From Flavobacterium luminosum (GTDB taxonomy: Bacteria; Bacteroidota; Bacteroidia; Flavobacteriales; Flavobacteriaceae), in the NCBI RefSeq assembly GCF_023635005.1, contig NZ_JAMLJM010000006.1, positions 1-64,000 of the forward strand: DNA of 64,000 nucleotides, read 5' to 3'. A program made the translations under genes and the position numbers. This document shows positions 46,036 to 54,446 of the stretch, one piece after another. The notes under the pieces are model-generated. The model was not told the origin of the DNA and did not search any database. It was given only the letters and a program-made list of their open reading frames with translations. Each line of letters opens with the position of its first letter. The stretch's first letter is position 1.

Positions 46036-47211
46036 TTAAGCTCTTTCAATAATAATTGCTGAAGCACCACCACCACCATTACAAATAGCAGCTGCACCAA
46101 TTTTAGCATTATTTTGTTCTAAAACATTAATTAAAGTAACGATGATTCTAGCTCCTGAACAACCTAGAGGGTGACCTAATGAAACAGCGCCACCATTTAC
46201 ATTTATTTTATTATTGTCTAAACCTAATATTTTAGCATTAGCTAGTCCAACCACAGAAAAAGCTTCGTTAAATTCGAAGAAATCAACTTCGTCTTGAGTG
46301 ATTCCTGCTTTATCTAATGCTTTTGGTAAAGCTTTTGCAGGAGCGGTAGTAAACCATTTTGGTTCTTGAGCTGCATCAGCATAGCCTTTAATGTAAGCTA
46401 GTGGTTTTAATCCAAGTTCATTTGCTTTTTCTTCACTCATTAAGATTAATGCAGCAGCACCATCATTAATAGTAGAAGCATTAGCAGCAGTTACTGTTCC
46501 TTCTTTTGTAAATACAGCATTTAGAGTAGGTATTTTATCTAAGCGAACATTAGTGAACTCTTCATCTTTACTGAAAACAATTGGTTCACCTTTTCTTTGA
46601 GGAATTGTAACAGGTACAATTTCGTTGTCGAATTTACCAGCTTCCCAAGCTTTAGCTGATCTTTCATAAGATTGAATAGCAAAAGCATCTTGCTCTTCTC
46701 TTGAAATATTGTATTCTGTAGCACACAAATCAGCAAAAACACCCATAGCTTGTTTGTCATAAACATCTACTAATCCGTCTCTTTGCATACCATCTTCTAA
46801 AGATGTTGGACCAAATTTAACCCCATTTCTCATGTGAACATAGTGAGGGATTAAACTCATATTTTCCATTCCTCCAGCAACAACGATTTCAGCATCACCG
46901 CACATAATGGCTTGAGCTCCCATCATTACAGCTTTCATACCAGAGGCACAAACCTTATTAATAGCTGTACAAGCCACTTCGTTTGACAATCCAGCATATA
47001 AAGCAGCTTGTCTAGCAGGAGCTTGTCCTACGCCAGCCTGAACTACATTACCCATATATACTTCATTAACTAAAGTTGGGTCTAAATTTATTTTATTTAA
47101 AGCTCCTTTGATGGCAGCAGCACCTAATTGAGGAGCAGATACACTTGACAAAGCTCCCATAAAACTACCTATTGGAGTACGAGCAGCCGAAACGATAACA
47201 ACTTTTTTCAT
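46036..47211 (-). CDS. Acetyl-CoA C-acyltransferase (thiolase)
   Basis: 391 residues with the thiolase catalytic set: nucleophile Cys88 in NKVCASGMKA, His347 in GHPLGCSGAR and Cys377 in ICNGGGGAS. The subgroup matches biosynthetic acetyl-CoA acetyltransferases (AtoB/PhaA type, two acetyl-CoA to acetoacetyl-CoA), though degradative use is possible. No beta-oxidation genes adjoin it. Monocistronic. Confidence 0.93.
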   Translation of the reverse strand: MKKVVIVSAARTPIGSFMGALSSVSAPQLGAAAIKGALNKINLDPTLVNEVYMGNVVQAGVGQAPARQAALYAGLSNEVACTAINKVCASGMKAVMMGAQAIMCGDAEIVVAGGMENMSLIPHYVHMRNGVKFGPTSLEDGMQRDGLVDVYDKQAMGVFADLCATEYNISREEQDAFAIQSYERSAKAWEAGKFDNEIVPVTIPQRKGEPIVFSKDEEFTNVRLDKIPTLNAVFTKEGTVTAANASTINDGAAALILMSEEKANELGLKPLAYIKGYADAAQEPKWFTTAPAKALPKALDKAGITQDEVDFFEFNEAFSVVGLANAKILGLDNNKINVNGGAVSLGHPLGCSGARIIVTLINVLEQNNAKIGAAAICNGGGGASAIIIERA

Positions 47212-47376
47212 TTTTGTGTTTTCAAATTAGTAGTGCGAATTTAGTAATTTTAATGGAATTTGAAATTTTAAGCCGTATTTTATTTACTTTTCAAAAAAAA
47301 ATAAAAAGTTATTGTGTTGATTATTAGTTATAAAACAATATTTGTAAAAAAAATGCAAAAAAAGAGGTCTTAAAAC

Positions 47377-47407
47377 TTGGTAATAACACTTTCTTGTGCT
47401 ATATTTG
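47377..47407 (+). promoter_or_regulatory. Promoter of the tRNA cluster (TTG-N20-TATATTTG)
   Basis: TTG (47377-47379) and TATATTTG (47400-47407) are 20 bp apart. Transcription would start near 47413, 28 nt before tRNA-Ser. Confidence 0.65.
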
Positions 47408-47440
47408 CAACCGCAAAAAAGGTTTAGTTCTTTGCAATTA

Positions 47441-47524
47441 GGAGAGGTGCCGGAGTGGTAACGGAGCAGATTGCTAATCTGTCATCGGGTAACCGATGCC
47501 AGGGTTCGAATCCCTGTCTCTCCG
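47441..47524 (+). tRNA. tRNA-Ser(GCT)
   Basis: GGAGAGG pairs with TCTCTCC in the acceptor stem, the anticodon loop in AGATTGCTAATCT gives GCT, the long variable arm (CATCGGGTAACCGATG) marks a class II tRNA, and the T arm is CAGGG-TTCGAAT-CCCTG. Discriminator G; CCA is not encoded. Confidence 0.97.
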
Positions 47525-47537
47525 CTTTTTTTGTCCT

Positions 47538-47612
47538 CGGGGTGTAGCGTAGCCCGGTCATCGCGCCTGGTTTGGGACCAGGAGGTCGCAGGTTCGAATC
47601 CTGCCACCCCGA
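47538..47612 (+). tRNA. tRNA-Pro(TGG)
   Basis: Acceptor CGGGGTG/CACCCCG with the proline-typical C1-G72 pair, anticodon stem CCTGG/CCAGG around TTTGGGA (anticodon TGG), T arm GCAGG-TTCGAAT-CCTGC. CCA not encoded. Confidence 0.97.
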
Positions 47613-47641
47613 CTACATTTTATTTTAGTTTTCTAAAATAG

Positions 47642-47715
47642 GGTCCAGTAGCTCAGCTGGATAGAGCAACTGCCTTCTAAGCAGTAGGTCTCAGGTTCGA
47701 ATCCTGACTGGATCA
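47642..47715 (+). tRNA. tRNA-Arg(TCT)
   Basis: Acceptor GGTCCAG/CTGGATC, D arm GCTC...GAGC, anticodon stem ACTGC/GCAGT around CTTCTAA (anticodon TCT), T arm TCAGG-TTCGAAT-CCTGA. CCA not encoded. Last gene of the tRNA operon. Confidence 0.97.
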
Positions 47716-47717
47716 CA

Positions 47718-47745
47718 AAGCCTCACAATCGTGAGGCTTTTTTTG
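47718..47745 (+). terminator. Terminator of the tRNA operon
   Basis: AAGCCTCAC-AATC-GTGAGGCTT followed by T7, directly after tRNA-Arg. Confidence 0.85.
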
Positions 47746-47780
47746 TTGCTATTTTTTTAGTAATTTTCAATAAAAAAACG

Positions 47781-48395
47781 ATGAAAAATTCTCTTCTACT
47801 GATTTTCTTCTTTTTTATTTCTCAAATTAATGCACAAGAAATTTCCGACACAACTTTTGTCAATATTAAAGATTACAGCGATGAGTTTGTTTTCGACATG
47901 AAATATGCAACGAATGATAACTTTTTAAAATCAAAAGTATACGATTGTGGCGAATGTTATTTACGCTTAAAAACAGTTAAAGCCTTGGTTAAGGCGAATA
48001 AATCTTTTATAAAAAAAGGATATAGAATTAAATTATTTGATTGTTATCGTCCTCTTGATGTTCAAAAAAAAATGTGGGTTTTAGTGCCTAATCCTAATTA
48101 TGTAGCGGATCCAGCGAAAGGTTCAATACACAATAGAGGAGGAGCCGTTGATCTTACTTTGGTTGATGAAAATGGAGTTGAACTAGAGATGGGAACAAAA
48201 TTTGATCATTTTGGACCCGAATCTGCACATGATTATGAAAATTTAGAGGAGAAAATTTTAGAAAATCGAAAACTATTAAAAAAAATTATGCTTCGAAAAG
48301 GTTTCGAAGCATTTGATTCTGAATGGTGGCATTATAACTTAGAAGGTTCTAAAAAAGATAGTGTTTCAAATTTTACTTGGCAATGTCAGGAGTAA
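47781..48395 (+). CDS. D-alanyl-D-alanine dipeptidase, VanX/DdpX family
   Basis: Zinc dipeptidase of peptidase family M15D that splits D-Ala-D-Ala released from peptidoglycan. 204 residues: signal peptide to ~18, the substrate arginine in DCYRPLDVQ (R90), zinc ligands H117 and D124 in SIHNRGGAVD, catalytic E181 and third ligand H184 in EWWHYN. The export signal places it in the periplasm, where it would recycle or scavenge dipeptide rather than give glycopeptide resistance. No vanH/vanA neighbours. Its last 23 nt overlap the convergent gene on the other strand. Confidence 0.93.
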   Translation: MKNSLLLIFFFFISQINAQEISDTTFVNIKDYSDEFVFDMKYATNDNFLKSKVYDCGECYLRLKTVKALVKANKSFIKKGYRIKLFDCYRPLDVQKKMWVLVPNPNYVADPAKGSIHNRGGAVDLTLVDENGVELEMGTKFDHFGPESAHDYENLEEKILENRKLLKKIMLRKGFEAFDSEWWHYNLEGSKKDSVSNFTWQCQE

Positions 48396-48960
48396 AGATG
48401 CAATTAAAATTTTCTCTGAAAAAATCTTCCGGTCTAGAAGTGGTTTCTACTTTTTCAGAAACAATTTCTTTTGGGAGTACATAGTCAACCTCTCCAGAAG
48501 AAAAATGGATTTTCATTAGTGAGATTGAATATTTTTTCAAATCTTCAAAATCATTTTTCAAAAACAGATAATTTGCTTCTAAAAAACGATTGTTTTCCTT
48601 GTCTAATTCATTGTAAATAAATTTATCACAACTGCCTTCGTTGGCATTGATTAGCGTGTAAATTTTACCATTAGATAATTGAAAAAATAGTTTTGAATTG
48701 GTTTCTAAACACTTAGGGGTAATAAAATCTTTACTCTTTTGTATTATTTGAAGTTTTATATACGGTACATCGTTATCTGAGGCCAACGTTAGGAAAATTA
48801 ATTGTGCCGAATTTCCAAAAACTTTTTCATAGACTAAACAGTTTTTGGTTTCCTTGAAGACACCTATAGAATCTTTAACATCTAATGCCAATTTACATGG
48901 TTTTTGAGCAAATGCGAAAGAAAAAAAGAATAAAAATACAGTTAGAACTTTAAATTTCAT
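48373..48960 (-). CDS. Exported protein of unknown function, 195 aa
   Basis: A clear signal peptide (MKFKVLTVFLFFFSFAFA) precedes a mixed alpha/beta domain with two Cys (in KPCKLALD and ETKNCLVYE) near its N-terminus, further Cys (PKCLE, GSCDK) and a C-terminal FNCIFTPDIAK. I do not recognise the family. Its ATG overlaps the TGA of the upstream methyltransferase gene (ATGA), so they are co-translated, and its 3' end overlaps the convergent dipeptidase gene. Confidence 0.8.
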   Translation of the reverse strand: MKFKVLTVFLFFFSFAFAQKPCKLALDVKDSIGVFKETKNCLVYEKVFGNSAQLIFLTLASDNDVPYIKLQIIQKSKDFITPKCLETNSKLFFQLSNGKIYTLINANEGSCDKFIYNELDKENNRFLEANYLFLKNDFEDLKKYSISLMKIHFSSGEVDYVLPKEIVSEKVETTSRPEDFFRENFNCIFTPDIAK

Positions 48961-50147
48961 TGGGTTTCAATTTTATTGCAAATTAAGACAATTTTATCAT
49001 TTTCTTTATTGATAGTGAAAAAAGAATACAAATGACCACCGTCTCGTATTTTCCATTTTTTTCTAATGTTTTCAACCGATTCAGGAAAGTTTCTGGTGGT
49101 AATGTTTATCTTTTTATCGAACATAAATTCTTTCATGTTAGTCTTATTGTAAGGAAAAACGTTAATTACTTCAAACTTTCTACCGGGAAATGTTATTAAA
49201 TCATCAGAGGTATATAAATGCGAATGTTGGTGTAATTTCTGTATGTAGTATTTTGTAGCAACAAGGTCAAAAGCTCCAGATTTTAAAATAGCGGCATTGG
49301 GTTCATAAATATACTTCTTTGGAAGACTGTAACTTGAATGAATAGGGTTTTCATCTAAAATAAAATCAAATTTTTCTTCAGATTCTTTATTGAAATTTAT
49401 GGTTCTGATTTGTATTGTTCCGGCATAATTTTTTTGCAACATCCAAAGTAATTCTTTCACTTCTCCATTTACTGCAACGATATGAATTTCTTTAACGAAA
49501 TCTAGTTCGTTAATTCCAGCAGTTATATCAAGGATGGGAGCTGTTTTGATTAAAATATTTGACGCATGTTGAAAATAGAAAGTCAAATTTTCAGGGACAT
49601 TTGGTAAACAATCCTTTAGCATAAACACTTTGCCTTTCGCGTCATTCCTTCTCGAAGGATCAATATAGATCCAATCGAAAGAAGTGTTTAATTCTTTCAG
49701 AATAGTAGTACTGTCTCCTTGGTAGCATTCAATGTTGTTTACTTGTAAACTATTGTAGTTATTTTTTACAATTTGATGTAATTCCTCTTTTAATTCACAA
49801 TGAACTACTTTTTTAAATGATTTTGAAAAAAAATAATCGTCTACACCAAAGCCTCCTGTCAAATCAATAATTTGTTCTCCCTTGATAATGGAAGCTTTGT
49901 AGTTTGCCGTTACTTCAGATGAAGTCTGTTCAATAGATAGCTTACTTGGATATAAAATGTCTTTAGTTTGAAACCAAGTAGGTAGTTTTTCTTTTGCTTT
50001 TGTTTTAGAAGCAATTTGAGTTAATATTTCATTCCAAGTTAAATCAGGAAAAGGATTTTTTTGTAAAGCTAATTTTGAAAAATTTAGATTTAAAGAATCT
50101 TGAATGAAAGATTGAACATTAGCAGCTAGAAGTTTATTATTTTCCAA
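48957..50147 (-). CDS. SAM-dependent methyltransferase with THUMP-like domain
   Basis: 396 residues. A helical N-terminus is followed by a Rossmann methyltransferase core with motif I DLTGGFGVDD (95-104) and the catalytic-region DPSRR (163-167), and a C-terminal THUMP-like domain (~250-396). This is a Bacteroidota family related to RNA methyltransferases; the target RNA is unknown. DPSRR in place of a DPPY or NPPY motif argues against ordinary base N-methylation by the classic mechanism. Heads a two-gene unit. Confidence 0.85.
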   Translation of the reverse strand: MENNKLLAANVQSFIQDSLNLNFSKLALQKNPFPDLTWNEILTQIASKTKAKEKLPTWFQTKDILYPSKLSIEQTSSEVTANYKASIIKGEQIIDLTGGFGVDDYFFSKSFKKVVHCELKEELHQIVKNNYNSLQVNNIECYQGDSTTILKELNTSFDWIYIDPSRRNDAKGKVFMLKDCLPNVPENLTFYFQHASNILIKTAPILDITAGINELDFVKEIHIVAVNGEVKELLWMLQKNYAGTIQIRTINFNKESEEKFDFILDENPIHSSYSLPKKYIYEPNAAILKSGAFDLVATKYYIQKLHQHSHLYTSDDLITFPGRKFEVINVFPYNKTNMKEFMFDKKINITTRNFPESVENIRKKWKIRDGGHLYSFFTINKENDKIVLICNKIETQ

Positions 50148-50223
50148 ATGAATTAAATTTTAAAAAATAAAATTACGATTATTTTTAACAAAAAAAACTT
50201 GCTCTAGTAGTGAGTTTCAAAAT

Positions 50224-50515
50224 TTAATTTTTATTCATAATTGAACGAAAGAGTATAGTACATGACCAGATATTTAATTTAGTAGTTGGAGAAGTTGGAT
50301 TAATACCACCTTTTTTGAATTTTTTTATAGCATCTCTGGTTTTTCAAGAAGTTTTAGTAATTAATTTACGAATTACTTGGTCTAAAAACAAAACGGATAT
50401 TCATGTTGTACTTCGTACGAAGGAGTAATGATTGTTAGCTGTGTTGTAATCAGAATTTATAGCAGAAAAGTCAGTATTTAAAAAAGGAATTAGTTCTTTA
50501 ATACATTTTATCAGA
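50224..50515 (-). pseudogene. Decayed third copy of the M43-type metallopeptidase
   Basis: The minus strand translates in one frame to recognisable pieces of the neighbouring peptidases: FSAINSDYNTANNHY, LDQVIRK, KTRDAIKKF and INPTSPTTKLNIWSCTI. It has two in-frame stops (one at the TGG of the conserved TSWG). After CTI about 130 codons are missing, including the whole zinc site, and the sequence jumps to one matching the 3' end and downstream flank of the second copy. The front half resembles the copy at 50606, the rear half the one at 51792. It is dead as a protease. Confidence 0.85.
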
Positions 50516-50564
50516 AGAACAACGAAATTATATTTATTTTATTTTTTATCAAGTATTTAAACAA

Positions 50565-50591
50565 AAAAAGCCGCTCATTGAGCGGCTTTTT
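50565..50591 (-). terminator. Terminator of the first metallopeptidase gene
   Basis: AAAAAGCCGCTC-ATT-GAGCGGCTTTTT, 12-bp stem with T-run on the minus strand, 15 nt past the stop codon. Confidence 0.85.
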
Positions 50592-50605
50592 GTCTACAAA
50601 ACTTA

Positions 50606-51556
50606 TTATCTAAATGAAGCTCTAGCAGCACCAACTGCAAAAACAGCATTCATTCTTGTTTTTTGTCCAACAGAGAACATATACATTCCTCTGTCATCTG
50701 TATAATCCATATAGTTCATGTACATTTCAAGTGGAGTACCTGAACAAGTTGATCTATGACCTACAGCAGGAACACCTGAGTTAGGAGCATTGTGAACTGG
50801 AGTGTCAGAAACTAAATCTGATCCACAAGTAGCATCACCCCAAATGTGGCGTAAGTTTAACCAGTGACCTACTTCGTGAGTAGCTGTTCTACCTAAGTTG
50901 AATGGATATGTTGCAGTACCAGTGTTACCAGTATATCTAGAATCAATTACTACACCATCTGTAGCAGAAGAACCACCAGGGAATTGTGCATAACCTAAGA
51001 TTCCACCACCAATTGTACATACCCAGTAGTTCAATTTAGTTGTAGGAGAAGTAGGGTTGATACCACCTTGAGTAGATTTTTTCATAGCATCATTAGTACC
51101 CCAAGATGTTTTAGTAGTTGATTTACGGATTACTTGATCTAATACAAATCGAATATTTGTGTTACCACTACGTACAGAAGCATAAGGATTGTTTGAAGTA
51201 TTGTAATCAGTGTTAGTTGCAGAGAAGTCTTTGTTTAAAACATCAATCTGAGATTGTAATTGCGCTAAAGAGATATTTTCAGCAGAAGTTCTGTACAATA
51301 CGTTGAATACTACTGGAATTTCCATAACTCCGTTTACTAATCTTCCGTTTTTGATGGCTTCGTCAGTAAGTTTTTCAATTTCAGCCATTCTTGAAGCTAA
51401 TGCAGGATCCTCTTGCATTTGTCTTTCTAATACTTCGTATGATGCACAACCTCTATGAGCTGAAGCATCTACAGTAGTAGTTGTTTGATTTGCCTCGTCT
51501 TTTTGACAAGAGAACATTAATAAAGCAGCAGAAGCTGTCAATAATAATTTTTTCAT
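50606..51556 (-). CDS. M43-type (pappalysin-like) zinc metallopeptidase, lipoprotein
   Basis: 316 residues. Lipoprotein signal MKKLLLTASAALLMFSC with lipid Cys17, then QKDEA, which fits the surface lipoprotein export signature (QKDDE-like) described in Capnocytophaga. A ~60-residue N-terminal segment with HRGCASYEVLERQM precedes the catalytic domain: zinc site HEVGHWLNLRH (227-237; H227, E228, H231, H237) followed by IWGDATCG, and the Met-turn in MNYMDY (M283). Four further Cys probably form disulfides as in ulilysin-type enzymes. Probably a surface-anchored protease. Tandem paralogue upstream. Confidence 0.92.
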   Translation of the reverse strand: MKKLLLTASAALLMFSCQKDEANQTTTTVDASAHRGCASYEVLERQMQEDPALASRMAEIEKLTDEAIKNGRLVNGVMEIPVVFNVLYRTSAENISLAQLQSQIDVLNKDFSATNTDYNTSNNPYASVRSGNTNIRFVLDQVIRKSTTKTSWGTNDAMKKSTQGGINPTSPTTKLNYWVCTIGGGILGYAQFPGGSSATDGVVIDSRYTGNTGTATYPFNLGRTATHEVGHWLNLRHIWGDATCGSDLVSDTPVHNAPNSGVPAVGHRSTCSGTPLEMYMNYMDYTDDRGMYMFSVGQKTRMNAVFAVGAARASFR

Positions 51557-51599
51557 AATTTTTTAGTTTGGTTAGTATTTGTTTTTGCTTAATGCGAAG

Positions 51600-51607
51600 C
51601 AATATTA
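51600..51607 (-). promoter_or_regulatory. -7-like element (TAATATTG) of the first metallopeptidase gene
   Basis: TAATATTG differs by one base from TAnnTTTG and lies 43 nt before the ATG. The second paralogue has TAGTATTG in a similar place, so the promoter seems to have been duplicated with the gene. Confidence 0.35.
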
Positions 51608-51743
51608 GTTATTATTTAAGAATAATTAAAATAATTGTTTAAAAAAGTATTAAATATTAAAATTAATTCCCTTTTAATTGTTGTTAATAACTTTGAAACA
51701 CATTGAAAATACTAGTTTTTTTTCTTACAAAAATGTTAACAAA

Positions 51744-51768
51744 AAAACTCGCTGCTAGAGCGAGTTTT
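51744..51768 (-). terminator. Terminator of the second metallopeptidase gene
   Basis: AAAACTCGCT-GCTAG-AGCGAGTTTT, 10-bp stem, 23 nt beyond the stop codon on the minus strand. Confidence 0.75.
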
Positions 51769-51791
51769 AAAAAAATTAATTTTTATTCTTC

Positions 51792-52739
51792 TTATTGAGC
51801 GAAAGAATATCTTGCGCCACCAGAAACGAAAATGGCATCGATTCTTGCTTTTTGACCTGCAGAGAACATGTACATTCCAGCATCATCAGTGTAATCCATA
51901 TAGTTCATAGTCATTTCAACTGGAGTACCTGCACAAGTACTGTAGTGAGGATATGCAGGAACACCGTAGTTAGCAGTATTGTGTAAAGGAGTATCTGCTA
52001 CGAAATCGTTTCCACAAGTTGCATCTCCCCAGATGTGACGTAAGTTCATCCAGTGACCTACTTCATGAGTAGCAGTTCTACCTAAGTTATAAGGAGCAGC
52101 AGCTGAACCAGCTAAACCAAAATATTTAGCATCGATAACAACACCATCAGTAGCTGAAGATCCACCAGGAAATTGAGCATAACCTAAGATTCCACCACCA
52201 ATTGTACATGACCAGATGTTTAATTTAGTAGTTGGAGAAGTTGGATCAATACCACCTTGTTTAGATTTCTTCATAGCATCTCTAGTTCCCCAAGATGTTT
52301 TAGTTGTAGATTTTCTGATCACTTGATCTAATACAAAAGAAATACCAACGTTAGCTTTAACACCAGAGAATAAAGTTGGAACTTGGTTGAAATCTGAATT
52401 TAATGCATTGAAATCTTTGTTTAATACATCAATTTGAGATTGAATTTGAGTTAAAGAAATATTTTCAGCAGCAGTTCTGTATAATACATTTACTACTACA
52501 GGAATTTCAATTTTACCGTTTACTAAACGACCATTTTTTACTGCATCATTAGTGAATTTTTCAATTTCAGCCATTCTTGAAGCTAAAGCCGGATTCTCTT
52601 TTAATTGACGCTCTAATACTTCATGAGAAGCACATCCTCTGTGAGCAGCTAAACTAGCTGTTTGTTCTTCAGTAGCATTGTCTTTTTGACAAGAAAACAA
52701 TAATAAAGCTGCAGCTGCAGACAATAATAATTTTTTCAT
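51792..52739 (-). CDS. M43-type (pappalysin-like) zinc metallopeptidase, lipoprotein, second copy
   Basis: 315 residues, closely similar to its tandem neighbour over the whole length. Lipoprotein signal MKKLLLSAAAALLLFSC (Cys17) is followed by QKDNA. Zinc site HEVGHWMNLRH (225-235) and Met-turn MNYMDY are intact. Differences are concentrated at ~112-133 (NALNSDFNQVPTLFSGVKAN versus SATNTDYNTSNNPYASVRSG) and around the C-terminal side of the active site (YGVPAYPHYST), which could alter substrate choice. Each copy has its own promoter-like element and terminator, so they are separate transcription units. Confidence 0.92.
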   Translation of the reverse strand: MKKLLLSAAAALLLFSCQKDNATEEQTASLAAHRGCASHEVLERQLKENPALASRMAEIEKFTNDAVKNGRLVNGKIEIPVVVNVLYRTAAENISLTQIQSQIDVLNKDFNALNSDFNQVPTLFSGVKANVGISFVLDQVIRKSTTKTSWGTRDAMKKSKQGGIDPTSPTTKLNIWSCTIGGGILGYAQFPGGSSATDGVVIDAKYFGLAGSAAAPYNLGRTATHEVGHWMNLRHIWGDATCGNDFVADTPLHNTANYGVPAYPHYSTCAGTPVEMTMNYMDYTDDAGMYMFSAGQKARIDAIFVSGGARYSFAQ

Positions 52740-53092
52740 AAAATTTGTTTGGTTTGGTTAAAATTATTTAGTTTTTAATAAATTATATTGCAATACTATA
52801 AATTATATTTTAAATAAAAAAAAATTATTTCATTAAAATTTACTTTTAAATAACATTTTTTTCATATCAATTAGAGGTTAATATTGAATTTATCTCAATA
52901 AATTATATATAATTTAACAAATTGTTTATTTCTTATTTATTGGTTATTATTCAAATAGTATTTAATTCGTTTTTTGGAAGAAAAGAAGAAAACTCGACAC
53001 AAGAATTAGCCTTCTCAAAAAGAATAAGAAACTGCAAAGGATAGATTTTAAATGAGTTGATAAGAGAGAGGGTTTGTGCTTTCTTAAAAAAA
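52740..53092. other. Very AT-rich intergenic stretch
   Basis: 353 bp without a gene. The part nearest the metallopeptidase holds its probable -7 element (TAGTATTG on minus, 52791-52798). The remainder is long A/T runs with no hairpin or repeat that I can support. Confidence 0.6.
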
Positions 53093-53740
53093 TTAATTAT
53101 TGAAAACAAAATTCAATAGATTAGTTCCCATTTTTAAGGCTTTTTCTCGTACTTCTTTAGGGTCGTTATGCACTTCATAATCTTCCCAACCATCTCCTAA
53201 ATCTGATTCAAAGGTATATAGTAGTACTAATTTGTTATTTACAAAGATTCCATAAGCCTGAGGTTTTTTGCCTTCATGTTCGTGAATTTTTGGTAATCCA
53301 TTAGCAAAAACGAATGGCTTCTGGAAGATAATATGTGTTGCTGGGATTTCGATTAAGGGATTATCAGGAAATATTTTTTTTATTTCTTTACGTATATATT
53401 GATCCATCCCATAATTGTCGTCAATGTGCAGAAAACCTCCTGCCAGAAGATAATTTCTAAGATTTTCGGCTTCCTGTGAATTAAAAACTACGTTTCCGTG
53501 GCCTGTCATGTGGATAAATGGATAAGAAAAAATATCAGGACTTCCGGGTGATACTGTTGCCGGTTTAGCCTTAATTCGAGTGCCGCTATTTTGATTGCTA
53601 AATTTAATTAAATTGGGTAATGATGTAGGATTGGCATACCAATCGCCTCCGCCATTATATTTCAATAAAGCAATTTCTTGAGAAAAACCAAGATTGCAAA
53701 GAAAAAAACTCCAAAAGATTAAATTTAACTTCATAATCAT
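53093..53740 (-). CDS. DUF4159 domain exported protein
   Basis: 215 residues: signal peptide ending near GFSQ, then the DUF4159 domain with YNGGGDWYANPTSLPNLI, FIHMTGHGNVVFN, GGFLHIDDNYGMD and the C-terminal WEDYEVHND. The Rossmann-like fold resembles glutamine-amidotransferase-like domains seen in membrane-associated MoxR/BatA-type gene sets, but the role is not known. Its ATG follows the stop of rsmE without a gap (TAAATG), last in a tsaD-rsmE-DUF4159 operon. The start may be the first or third codon. Confidence 0.9.
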   Translation of the reverse strand: MIMKLNLIFWSFFLCNLGFSQEIALLKYNGGGDWYANPTSLPNLIKFSNQNSGTRIKAKPATVSPGSPDIFSYPFIHMTGHGNVVFNSQEAENLRNYLLAGGFLHIDDNYGMDQYIRKEIKKIFPDNPLIEIPATHIIFQKPFVFANGLPKIHEHEGKKPQAYGIFVNNKLVLLYTFESDLGDGWEDYEVHNDPKEVREKALKMGTNLLNFVFNN

Positions 53741-54445
53741 TTATTCATTTGAATAGACAAAACTGTGACAAGCAACTACAGCGGCTGTTTCGGTTCTTAA
53801 ACGAGTATTTCCTAACGATACAGCGGTGTATTTCTTTTCTAAAGCTAAGGAAATTTCTTTGGATGAAAAATCACCTTCAGGACCAATTAATAAAGTGTAA
53901 TGTTGTTTGGGTTGGATTTCGTTTTTTAAAAGTTTCTTTTCGGTCTCTTCGCAATGCGCGATATACAAACAACCTTCATGATTTTGATTTATAAATTGAC
54001 GAAAAGAAACCGCTTCGTTTAGTTTTGGTAAAAAAAATTGGTTGGACTGTTTCATGGCAGATTGCACAATTTTGTCGAAACGCTCTGTTTTGATAATAGT
54101 TCTTTCAGAATGATCACAGATAATGGGAGTAATTTCATGAATACCTATTTCAGTGGCTTTTTCCAAAAACCATTCGTATCGATCGTTCATCTTGGTTGGT
54201 GCTACTGCCAGATGTATGTAAAAATCGGTGGCTTTTTGTTGTTCGAAAGAATTTATTTTTACGGTACATTTTTTTTCTGAAGCCAAAATAATTTCAGTTG
54301 TAAATAAATAGCCTAATCCGTTGGTTACATGTAAAATATCAGACTCTTTCTTTCGTAATACTTTAATAATATGTTTGCTTTCTTCTTTATCGAAAGAAAA
54401 TTGTACCGATTCATTAGTTATATCTGGATTGTAAAATAACTGCAT
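53741..54445 (-). CDS. rsmE: 16S rRNA m3U1498 methyltransferase
   Basis: SPOUT-class enzyme that methylates N3 of U1498 in 16S rRNA. 234 residues: N-terminal PUA-like domain with SKHIIKVLRKKESD, then the knotted SAM domain with LLIGPEGDFSSKEI and the terminal LGNTRLRTETAAVVA. Sandwiched between tsaD (one base between its stop and this ATG) and the DUF4159 gene, clearly co-transcribed. Confidence 0.95.
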   Translation of the reverse strand: MQLFYNPDITNESVQFSFDKEESKHIIKVLRKKESDILHVTNGLGYLFTTEIILASEKKCTVKINSFEQQKATDFYIHLAVAPTKMNDRYEWFLEKATEIGIHEITPIICDHSERTIIKTERFDKIVQSAMKQSNQFFLPKLNEAVSFRQFINQNHEGCLYIAHCEETEKKLLKNEIQPKQHYTLLIGPEGDFSSKEISLALEKKYTAVSLGNTRLRTETAAVVACHSFVYSNE

Positions 54446-54446
54446 A

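Larger units (their letters stand above)
50148..50605. other. Gene-free stretch holding a decayed metallopeptidase copy and a terminator
   Basis: The 458 bp between the methyltransferase and first metallopeptidase genes contain the pseudogene at 50224-50515 and the terminator at 50565-50591. The rest is AT-rich with no further structure that I can see. Confidence 0.8.

Noticed and set aside
46539..46766. 75-codon ORF on the minus strand within the thiolase gene
   Set aside because: Out-of-frame shadow of a conserved gene.
47441..47715. tRNA cluster as integration site of a mobile element
   Set aside because: No integrase gene or direct repeat of a tRNA 3' end is visible nearby.
47781..48395. 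Glycopeptide resistance gene (vanX)
   Set aside because: The protein has an export signal and lacks vanH/vanA neighbours; a periplasmic recycling dipeptidase is likelier.
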